This document shows positions 1-6,645 of a stretch of DNA of 64,000 bases, piece by piece. Source of the DNA: JADGGV01 sp035715725 (lineage in GTDB: Bacteria; Gemmatimonadota; Gemmatimonadetes; Longimicrobiales; RSA9). Within the stretch, counting starts at the first letter, position 1; every line of letters begins with the position of its first letter. The notes beneath the pieces were generated by a model. The model was not told the DNA's origin. It did not search any database and worked only from the letters and a program-made list of their open reading frames with translations. The stretch is taken from the NCBI GenBank assembly GCA_035715725.1, contig DASTKT010000205.1, forward strand, positions 1 to 64,000, written 5' to 3'. The position numbers were made by a program, and so were the translations under genes.

Positions 1-1
1 C

Positions 2-73
2 GAGATGGGGTACGAGCTGCCGTGGCCGCCGCAGTACGAGAGCCTGAAGCGCTACACGCCGAGGTTCGTGTGA
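2..73 (+). CDS. 3' end of an unidentified protein
   Basis: The first 23 codons in frame 2 read as the C-terminus of a protein that begins before the window. The tail is rich in Pro, Tyr and Glu and ends with RYTPRFV before a TGA at 71-73. The segment is too short to assign to a family. It lies on the same strand as the next genes and is separated from the VOC gene by about 95 bases. It is listed only so that the window edge is not read as non-coding. Confidence 0.45.
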   Translation, partial: EMGYELPWPPQYESLKRYTPRFV

Positions 74-169
74 GAGGCCACGCGCCGGCACTCCGCGAGA
101 GGCGGGAACGGCTCCGACGGAGTCCTCATGAAGGGGCCGGAGATGTTCGCAACGCGACCGGGAGCAGCG

Positions 170-538
170 ATGAGACTCAACCACATGGATCTTCAGGTCT
201 CGGACGTGACGCGCGCACGCGAGTTCTTCGAAACGTTCTTCGAGCTCCGCTGCGTGTATCAACGCGCCGAGCAGATCGCCCTGCTGGAGGACGAGACGGG
301 CTTCTCCCTCGCCGTGAGCAACCTGTTCGGCTCGCCCGCGCCCGCCTATCCGGCCGACTTCCACGTCGGCTTCGTCCTCGAGCGGGAAAGCGACGTCCGC
401 GCTCACTACGAGCGCCTGCAGGAAGCGGGCGTGCCGATGAAGCGGGAGCTCGGGCGCGGCGGGCCGAACGTGTATTTCACGTGCCTCGGCCCCGATTCGA
501 TCCCCGTCGAGGTCAGCGCCCCGCGTGACGAGGCGTGA
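170..538 (+). CDS. VOC (glyoxalase/bleomycin-resistance fold) family protein
   Basis: This 122-residue protein has the single-domain vicinal oxygen chelate pattern. It opens with RLNHMDLQVSDV followed by AREFFETFF, then a FHVGFVLE strand, and closes with YFTCLGPDSIPVEV. Members bind a divalent metal and act as dioxygenases, isomerases, resistance proteins or substrate-binding proteins, so the substrate cannot be read here. The start at 170 was chosen because GGAG at 161-164 lies five bases upstream and the VOC fold begins right after it. An in-frame start at 128 would only add an unstructured leader. It is followed 60 bases later by a SRPBCC gene on the same strand. Confidence 0.85.
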   Translation: MRLNHMDLQVSDVTRAREFFETFFELRCVYQRAEQIALLEDETGFSLAVSNLFGSPAPAYPADFHVGFVLERESDVRAHYERLQEAGVPMKRELGRGGPNVYFTCLGPDSIPVEVSAPRDEA

Positions 539-598
539 GCCCGCGGCGGTCCGGCTCCGCGCCGTGCCCGTCGCCAACCCTTGATCCTGGTGTGCCTC

Positions 599-1087
599 AT
601 GAGCTCGACCCGCATCGTTCGGCACTTCGACGCGCCTCGCGAGGCGGTCTACCGCGCGCTCGTCGATCCGGACGCGATCGCGCGCTGGAGGGTGCCGGAC
701 GGCATGACGTGCGAGGTGCACGAGTTCGACGCCCGCGAAGGCGGCCGGATCCGGGTCTCGCTCACGTACGACGAGCCGACCGCCGCCGGCAAGACGACCG
801 CGCACACCGACACGTACCACGGCCGCTTCGTGAGGCTCGTGCCGAACGAGCGGGTCGTCGAGGTGGACGAGTTCGAGACGGCGGACCCGGCGCTCCAGGG
901 CGAGATGACGATCACGATCACGCTCGAGGACGCGGACGGCGGCACCGACCTCGTCGCCGTGCACGAGGGGCTCCCGCCCGGCGTGGCGCCCGCGGACAAC
1001 GAGACCGGCTGGCGGATGTCGCTCGCGAAGCTCGCGGCGCTGGTCGAGGCGAAGCGCGACCGGCCCGGGCGCGGATCGCAACCATGA
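599..1087 (+). CDS. SRPBCC / AHSA1-like domain protein
   Basis: The 162-residue product has the START/Bet v1-like (SRPBCC) signature of AHSA1-type proteins. IVRHFDAPREAVYRALVDPDAIARW comes at the N-terminus, a long antiparallel sheet region with YHGRFVRLVPNERVVEV follows, and a C-terminal helix GWRMSLAKLAALVEA closes the pocket. Such proteins bind hydrophobic ligands in a cavity and are usually of unknown substrate. The Met at 599 is preferred to the Met at 581 because the conserved first strand starts there. No strong ribosome-binding site is visible. It may be co-transcribed with the upstream VOC gene and kynA, which lies 84 bases downstream. Confidence 0.85.
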   Translation: MSSTRIVRHFDAPREAVYRALVDPDAIARWRVPDGMTCEVHEFDAREGGRIRVSLTYDEPTAAGKTTAHTDTYHGRFVRLVPNERVVEVDEFETADPALQGEMTITITLEDADGGTDLVAVHEGLPPGVAPADNETGWRMSLAKLAALVEAKRDRPGRGSQP

Positions 1088-1171
1088 CGGTCGCGCTTCG
1101 CGAGGTCGCGGCCTGAGACCGTTCGACCGCCCACCCCGCTCGCCGGACCCCCGCGAACTCCAGGAGCCCCG

Positions 1172-1954
1172 ATGCCTCTGACGTACTCGACCTACCTCCG
1201 CCTCGACGAGCTCCTCGGCGTGCAGACGCCGGCGTCCGAGCCGCCGGAGCACGACGAGATGCTCTTCATCGTCGTGCACCAGGTCTACGAGCTGTGGTTC
1301 AAGGAGATCCTGCACGAGTTCCGGCACCTGGAGGAGCTGCTCCTCCGGGCGGACACGCCGCGGGCACAGCACACGCTGAAGCGCGTGCTCACGATCCTGA
1401 AGGTGCTCGTCGCGCAGCTCGACGTGCTGGAGACGATGACGCCGCTCGAGTTCCTCTCGTTCCGCGACCGCCTCGAGTCGGGGAGCGGCTTCCAGTCCTT
1501 CCAGTTCCGGGCGCTGGAGTTCGCGATGGGTCACAAGCGGACCGAGCCGCTCGGGCGCTACCCGGAGGGGACGGCGGCGCGGCGCCTGCTCGACGACTGG
1601 TACGCCAGGCCGAGCCTCTGGGATACCTTCCTCCGCTACCTCGCCGGGCAGGGATACCCGGTCCCCGCCGGCCTGCGCGAGCGCGACGTGACGCGGCCGA
1701 TCGAGCCGTCGCCCGAGGTGCAGCGGATCCTCGTGGAGGTGTATCGCACGAACCCGACAGTGGGCGAGGTGTGCGAGCGGCTCGTCGACCTCGACGAGGG
1801 CGTGCAGGAGTGGCGCTACCGGCACGTCAAGATGGTCGAGCGCACGATCGGCGCGAAGCCCGGCACCGGCGGCTCCGCCGGCACCGCGTACCTGGTCAAG
1901 ACGCTGTTCCGCCCGGCGTTCCCGGACCTGTGGGCGATCCGGTCGGAGCTGTAG
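1172..1954 (+). CDS. kynA: tryptophan 2,3-dioxygenase
   Basis: This heme enzyme opens the indole ring of L-tryptophan to N-formylkynurenine, the first step of the kynurenine pathway. The 260-residue length fits the bacterial tetrameric family. Visible signatures are FIVVHQVYELWFKEILHE, containing the distal active-site His at residue 36, FRDRLESGSGFQSFQFRALE, the heme-ligand region YRHVKMVERTIG with His218, and the GTGGSAGTAYL substrate loop. The start at 1172 follows AGGAG at 1162-1166. Kynureninase lies on the same strand at 10288, but no formamidase is seen in between, so the middle pathway step must be encoded elsewhere. The last 16 codons recur in degenerate form at 6360-6407. Confidence 0.96.
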   Translation: MPLTYSTYLRLDELLGVQTPASEPPEHDEMLFIVVHQVYELWFKEILHEFRHLEELLLRADTPRAQHTLKRVLTILKVLVAQLDVLETMTPLEFLSFRDRLESGSGFQSFQFRALEFAMGHKRTEPLGRYPEGTAARRLLDDWYARPSLWDTFLRYLAGQGYPVPAGLRERDVTRPIEPSPEVQRILVEVYRTNPTVGEVCERLVDLDEGVQEWRYRHVKMVERTIGAKPGTGGSAGTAYLVKTLFRPAFPDLWAIRSEL

Positions 1955-2032
1955 CCGGCTGGATCCGCGGACCGCGATTCGGCAGGGCAGACGTCGAACC
2001 AGACCCCGGCCGGGCAGGCGCGTGACGGCTTC

Positions 2033-2586
2033 ATGATCGAGAGCGCCGATCCTCCGGGCTACGCCCGCACAGGGGTGAAGGGTTTTGCGGCCGTGCCGAT
2101 CCTGCCGGACACGCTGAATCCGGAGGAGTTCCCGCTTCCCGACGACACACTCGATGCCTTGTGCACCTGGACGATCGGCCCGACAGATAGCAAAAGGTGG
2201 CCATCGGGGGAAACCGCCGACCGGCGGCCGACGGGTTCCCCGGCTTCATGAAGCTGTCCGAGTCGGGGTCGATCGCGCGAGATCCTCCGCCGATCGCGCT
2301 CAAATCCTCCCTCAACGGCGAGCCGGTCTTTCGCGAGACGCTCGAGATCACCCTCGACGGTACGAATGTGACGGCGTGGTTTCGCCCGGGTGCGACCGGC
2401 GGTGCCGACCTCGTAGGCGTGTTCGCCCTGGGCTCCTCCCCGCCCATGTCAGGCTAGAACGTCCTTGAGACGCGTGTCGAGGGGCTGACGGCGAGCGGCC
2501 AACAAGTGGTGGATATCGACCGGATCACGTTCACCGTGGATGACACCCGCGAACTCGCGACCAACACCTTAATGAACAGTCCGTAG
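2033..2586 (+). pseudogene. broken gene, possibly Hcp/tube-protein-like
   Basis: Coding-like sequence continues across several breaks. An opening frame from about 2033 runs to about 2195, containing FPLPDDTLDALCTWTIGPTD. A shifted frame from 2197 reads through FMKLSESGSIARDPPPIALK and LEITLDGTNVTAWF to a TAG at 2455-2457. The same frame then continues with VDIDRITFTVDD to a TAG at 2584-2586, just before a strong terminator. The strand pattern loosely recalls the Hcp/type VI tube protein family, with an F-K-D-SP-like segment and alternating beta strands, but this is weak. The frameshift near 2200 and the internal stop suggest a decayed gene. It sits in the rearranged stretch after kynA. Confidence 0.45.
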
Positions 2587-2936
2587 GCGAGCCCGCCGGA
2601 GCGGAGAGCCGCCTGCCTCGTCGAAACGACGAGCGAGGCGGCTTTCTGCGTTGTCCTGACGTCGATCCGGCGCCTCCCCGAGCGGCTGTTCGGATGCCGC
2701 GCAACCCGCTTGACCCATTCGAGTGATCGGCGCAGGTAGGAGGCGCAGACCTGTTGGCCGGGCGCTACCCGTGTTCTGGCGACCCGCTTAGTATTAGCGT
2801 GGAATGATGCGGATCGAAGCAAGACTATTGCGCGTCCTGCAGCCCACTGGCATATTCGGCGCGGCCGGCCTGACGACATCGCATCATTTCCAAACCGAAA
2901 GGTCTTTCACCCCACGACCAATCTGGAGGGGCAATA
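2587..2936. other. gap before the lipoprotein gene
   Basis: Apart from the terminator at 2608-2650, no gene is supported here. A weak sigma70-like arrangement, TTGCGC at 2828-2833 and CATATT at 2851-2856 with a 17-base spacer, could drive the lipoprotein that follows. Base composition is less GC-rich than in the neighbouring genes. Confidence 0.35.
2608..2650 (+). terminator. rho-independent terminator
   Basis: A 16-base left arm (2608-2623) and right arm (2627-2642) pair with only two central mismatches around an AAA loop, and are followed at once by TTTCTGCGTT. It lies 22 bases after the TAG at 2584-2586. It therefore marks the original 3' end of the broken gene upstream, and supports reading that region as one decayed transcription unit. 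Confidence 0.85.
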
Positions 2937-4292
2937 CTGCCTTCATCTACACCTAAACGGCGTTTAGTTGTCGGGCCCGCTGCGGTCATCCTCGCCCTCT
3001 TCGTCACGGCATGCAGTGGGACGGACCGAGATCCCGTCGGGCCGCGTGCGAGGGCTGCTGTCATGCTCGCCAGTCCCAGCAATCCGGACGAGTCCATTGC
3101 CCGCGCCGTGGCACTGGCACTCGCCGACCCGGCGCTGAGGACCCAGGTGCTCGAGGACATGAGGGATAGCCCATTCCGCGAGAAGAAGCTGCACCTCCGC
3201 AGCTACCTGCGAGGTGGCGGCGAGGGGCTGGCCGTCGCTGCGGCAAGGAGCGCGGGTATGGCCGAAGCCGACCTTCTGCACCTCCTGGACGCAGGCCGAG
3301 ATCTCGAGTTCTACATGCCGGTCCCGGCTCACAAGCTGACATGGAAAGGCACGCCTGATGTCATCGTCGTCGCGACGACCATGCGGGATAGCGAGCTCCG
3401 CCGGCTGGGTGCCACCGAGCTCACCGGCTACGACACTCACGGGCAGCCCGTCCGCGTACCGCTGCGCAAACCCACGACGGCGCCTCTACTGAGCATCGTG
3501 CCCGTAGAAACGTCCTTCGGTTCGGATCCGGAGGGGATACGACGCCGCGCGCCGCACAGGCCGGACGACGTGATCGGGCTGCAGATCGCCTGCACCACAG
3601 ACTGCCCTTGGGACTCCGGCGACATCGGCTTCATCCGGAGTCGTCCGAGGTCGGCCGCGAGTGGCTCGCCTGGGCAGGTCGCCGCCAGGCCTGGCGAGGT
3701 CGTCGGGATCCAGCAAGATTGCACGGAAGACTGCAGCGGCGGCGGCGGAGGCACGCCAACGCCGGTGAGTGGGTTCTACATGGATTTCTGGCAGGCATAT
3801 TTTGCCGGCTGGAGTTATGACTCGGTTCCGTTCGGCAGCCCGGAGTTCGAGATCTATCTAGGGAAGTACAACCCGAACAACGGCTTGTACGACTCGCCCC
3901 TCGATGCGTACGGTGATCCGCCGTGCGCAGGCGATTCCCGAGCCACATGGAGTTATAAGTACTTCGACTACAACGATCCGCCGAATACCTACTATCGCGA
4001 CTTCCTGATCGCGCGCGGGGATGCCTCGGACCTTGAAACGCGCTACGCCAGCACGAGCTATTCGGCGGAGGTGTTCTTCATCGACAATGATGACACCGGC
4101 TGTCCGTTGGCGGGCGAGCCTAGCATCGCATGGTTCGGCAACGGTAACAACCTGGACAATGATGACGACTTTCTAGGCGCGGTCGGACTGCCGTTCGGCA
4201 CCACCACGACGCCGTATTACTGGATGAATCCGTACACCACGTCGGACCCAGCGCTGTTCCAACTGGCGTTCGCGACGAACCGGACGTTCTAG
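2937..4292 (+). CDS. secreted lipoprotein of unknown function, CTG start
   Basis: The frame is open from 2874, with no ATG, GTG or TTG before 3063. Between them lies a complete lipoprotein signal peptide: a basic KRR segment, a hydrophobic run and the lipobox FVTAC. A strong ribosome-binding site, GGAGGGG at 2925-2931, stands five bases before CTG at 2937, so CTG is the most likely start. Starting at Met 3063 would throw the signal peptide away. The mature protein has an Asp/Glu/Arg-rich helical N-terminal part, two CTxDC motifs, a Gly-rich linker and a C-terminal beta-rich domain with many Asp, Tyr and Asn residues. I recognise no family. The next gene encodes a small barrel, and the two may form a unit. 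Confidence 0.75.
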   Translation: MPSSTPKRRLVVGPAAVILALFVTACSGTDRDPVGPRARAAVMLASPSNPDESIARAVALALADPALRTQVLEDMRDSPFREKKLHLRSYLRGGGEGLAVAAARSAGMAEADLLHLLDAGRDLEFYMPVPAHKLTWKGTPDVIVVATTMRDSELRRLGATELTGYDTHGQPVRVPLRKPTTAPLLSIVPVETSFGSDPEGIRRRAPHRPDDVIGLQIACTTDCPWDSGDIGFIRSRPRSAASGSPGQVAARPGEVVGIQQDCTEDCSGGGGGTPTPVSGFYMDFWQAYFAGWSYDSVPFGSPEFEIYLGKYNPNNGLYDSPLDAYGDPPCAGDSRATWSYKYFDYNDPPNTYYRDFLIARGDASDLETRYASTSYSAEVFFIDNDDTGCPLAGEPSIAWFGNGNNLDNDDDFLGAVGLPFGTTTTPYYWMNPYTTSDPALFQLAFATNRTF

Positions 4293-4373
4293 TTCCTCGC
4301 CACGTAGGTGCGCCGCTTGGGGCGGCGTCCTCCGCGATTTCGCTCCACGCGGCTCCGGATCAGGAGAGGCGTC

Positions 4374-5126
4374 ATGAAGAACCTGCGGATCATCCTCGTA
4401 GCGACCGCCGTGGCGGCCGTGCCAAGCCCTTCGTGGTCGCAGGAGATCGCCTCGCCGATCACCTCGCCACCGATTCTTCTGCTCCCGATCGAGAGCTCCG
4501 TAAGTCGCGCAGCCACCGTGTTTCTCTACCAGGGGAATGAGCCGGCGGTGGCCGCCGGCCTCTCTTACTCGCAGCCTCTCACCCGGCGGCTGGCCGTGCA
4601 AGCTCAGGCGGCCGCTAGCCGCCGCTCATCCGCAGGTGACCCACTTGCGCAGCCTGAGGGTCTGTATGCCGCGGGCCACCTGGGCGCGAGTTTCGCCCTC
4701 GAGCAGAGCGAGGCATCCTCGCTCAGGCTCTTCGGTGGGGTCCAGGCCGACCATCGGGACGCCCTTGGAGCCACGCGACTGTCATTCCCGGTCGGTGTCA
4801 CGCTCGCGCTCACTACCCGAATCAGCGCCATCGAGCTGAGTCCAATCGGCTCGATCGGCGCCGCCCTCCGCCACGACGACGCGAACTCGAACCGCGAGAT
4901 CGCAGGCCCGCTCAACGCTGTGAGCGTCGAACGGTCTGGCTGGTTTGCCCAGATGGGACTGCGGCTCGGAGTGGGCGCCTTCTGGGGTCAGGCCGACTGG
5001 GGGCGCGACAAGCAACTCGACGCCGACGCTCGAGCGATGCCTCCGCTACCGATCGTCGATGGCCAGGGCCCACCGGAGATCAGGGCCACGCCACGCTGGA
5101 GCCTCCGGTTCGGCTACAACCTCTAA
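4374..5126 (+). CDS. secreted outer-membrane beta-barrel-like protein
   Basis: The 250-residue product starts with MKNLRIILVATAVAAV and a probable signal-peptidase site after SWSQ. The rest alternates short amphipathic strands (AVAAGLSYSQPL, LAVQAQAAAS, LYAAGHLGASFAL, LRLFGGVQADH) and ends in FGYNL. A terminal aromatic-x-aromatic-type strand of this kind is typical of proteins inserted by the BAM machinery. The start at 4374 is supported by AGGAG at 4362-4366; an open frame begins earlier but would bury the signal peptide. It lies 81 bases after the lipoprotein gene on the same strand. The specific role is unknown. Confidence 0.7.
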   Translation: MKNLRIILVATAVAAVPSPSWSQEIASPITSPPILLLPIESSVSRAATVFLYQGNEPAVAAGLSYSQPLTRRLAVQAQAAASRRSSAGDPLAQPEGLYAAGHLGASFALEQSEASSLRLFGGVQADHRDALGATRLSFPVGVTLALTTRISAIELSPIGSIGAALRHDDANSNREIAGPLNAVSVERSGWFAQMGLRLGVGAFWGQADWGRDKQLDADARAMPPLPIVDGQGPPEIRATPRWSLRFGYNL

Positions 5127-5129
5127 TTA

Positions 5130-6357
5130 TTAAACCACGTCCGCGGCGGCGAGGGCGTAGACGACGATCCGGTGCAGCCACCTTTCCCGGGGGGTGCGGG
5201 GCGCGTCGAGTTGCATCCGCTGGAGGTAGGGCCGGGCGCTCTCGGAGATGCCCAGCGCCTTGCCGAGGGCGTGCGGCCGGGGGAGCCTCCTGAGCCGCTG
5301 CTCTTTCAAAGCGGCGGATGCCTTCCCCAGCCTCACCTCTTCCCGGCTCAGGTCGGTACCGAAGGGAAACGACTCGAACAGCCCCCGCCGTCGATACGGC
5401 GCCAGGAGCGCCTCGCGGCGCTCGGGGCGGTTGCGACGGCACCACCGCCGGGATGCGGTAGTCCGCGGCCACCTTCCCGGCGCGCCAGGCATCCTCTAGC
5501 AGCCCCTCCTGGAACCCCGCATCCGCGATCTCGACGAGCGCCGTTGCCACCTCCTCGTCCGTGCGTCCCCGCAGGTCGGCGATCCCGTACTCGGTCACCA
5601 CGGGGTCGCGCAGGTGGCGGGGATGGTTATGTTGGCGTACTATCAGAGGCACGATTCCTCTTTCGCGCCGGTCCAGGGTGCCCGGCGACACCCCTCATCC
5701 CATATCGCGAGTGGGACTTCGGAGCGGGCGAAGGACATTTCGTGACCCTGGTAGTAGCTCCAGCGGATCCCCGAATGGAGCTTGCTCCCCGCTTCGCGCG
5801 TGCTGCGGATCATCAGGATCGAGCGGCCGTCGTCGAGGGCGTGAGCCGGGGCCCCGAAGTTGTACTGCCCGCCAACGCCGCTCAGCACACGTTCGTCCTC
5901 CAGCGTGTCGGAGGCGACGGCGCCGCTCAGCGTGGCGACGAGCCCGGAATTGACGAACCTTTCCGACTTGCGCTGCAGCCGCTTGAGCTCCTCCCCGCCG
6001 TAGAGTTGATTTACGAAGGAGATATGGGTCATGCAGAACTGCTCGCGCTCGCGGCGGTCCATCCGGCGGAGCGCGGCGTAGAGGCGGCGCGGCCCCAGGA
6101 AGGCGCAGGCGTGGGCCAGCTTGCGTCCGGCGAGGCGGTCACCCAGGCAGCGGCGCGAGATCTCGCCCGCGGCGGCCACATCCGTGAGACCGACGGAGAT
6201 GACATCACGACCCAGCCGAATGCCGCCGCCCTCGCAGCCGAGGTCCGGCCGAAAGGCGCCGAGCGCCTTGAGGAGTTCGACGTCGGCGGCGGCGAGCCGG
6301 GCGCGGACGACGCCGGCCTCGACGAGCGCCCCAGCATCGCGGGCGTCACCTCCTCGG
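5130..6357 (-). pseudogene. acetyl-CoA hydrolase/CoA-transferase, 5'-truncated and frameshifted
   Basis: Reading the minus strand from 6357, one frame gives ALVEAGVVRARLAAADVELL, GGQYNFGAPAHALDDGRS and HSGIRWSY. A second frame continues with PRHLRDPVVTEYGIADLRG and DAWRAGKVAADYRIPA. A third gives NRPERREALLAPYR and FPFGTDLSREEVRLGKA, running to a TAA at 5130. These are consecutive parts of the C-terminal half of acetyl-CoA hydrolase/4-hydroxybutyrate CoA-transferase proteins. Two single-base frameshifts (about 5620 and 5450) and the 5638-5756 insertion break it. The N-terminal half is missing at the junction with the kynA remnant. The gene is therefore dead. Confidence 0.9.
5638..5756. mobile_element. 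short inverted-repeat insertion (MITE-like)
   Basis: A 119-bp stretch interrupts the CoA-hydrolase pseudogene between the conserved segments RWSY and PRHLRDP. Its ends are imperfect inverted repeats: on the minus strand TACTACCAGGGTCACGA at one end, and the complement of TACTATCAGAGGCACGA at the other. Weaker similarity extends about 12 bases further inward. Both ends are flanked by or include TA. Removing the element with one TA leaves a Tyr codon followed by sequence like the family's usual GHVTIPRHL (here ANITIP). It has no coding capacity, so it would need a transposase supplied in trans. TA duplications suggest an IS630/Tc1-mariner-type mover. Confidence 0.65.
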
Positions 6358-6359
6358 TG

Positions 6360-6407
6360 ATCCGGCCGGCGTTCCCGGACCTGTGGGGGATCCGGTCGGA
6401 GCTGTAA
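6360..6407 (+). pseudogene. 3' remnant of a second kynA copy
   Basis: The codons here read IRPAFPDLWGIRSEL and stop at TAA. They match the end of the intact kynA (RPAFPDLWAIRSEL at 1908-1954) with 49 of 53 bases identical across 6361-6413 versus 1908-1960. Nothing upstream resembles kynA; instead the truncated CoA-hydrolase pseudogene abuts it from the opposite strand. The divergence (Ala to Gly, TAG to TAA) argues against a very recent copy. Confidence 0.85.
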
Positions 6408-6645
6408 CCGGCGACGGCGGACGGGCGATACGCCGAGGCGCGGGCGCGTGTAGCGGGCCGCGCGTCCGGGTGTCCGCGCGCGGGCACCCGTTCCCGGCAG
6501 CGCACAACGGAGATCGGCGGTCGCGGAGCGGGCGATCGGCGGATCTCACGCGGCGGCAGGGACTTGGCCGACCTACACCGGATTGGCATGCGACTTGGGG
6601 GTGGGACGGCCGAGTCGGCACTTCCACTCCGTCGATCGAGACACC

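Noticed and set aside
1084..1116. A ten-codon frame overlapping the SRPBCC stop
   Set aside because: It is too short to support as a gene and has no sign of selection.
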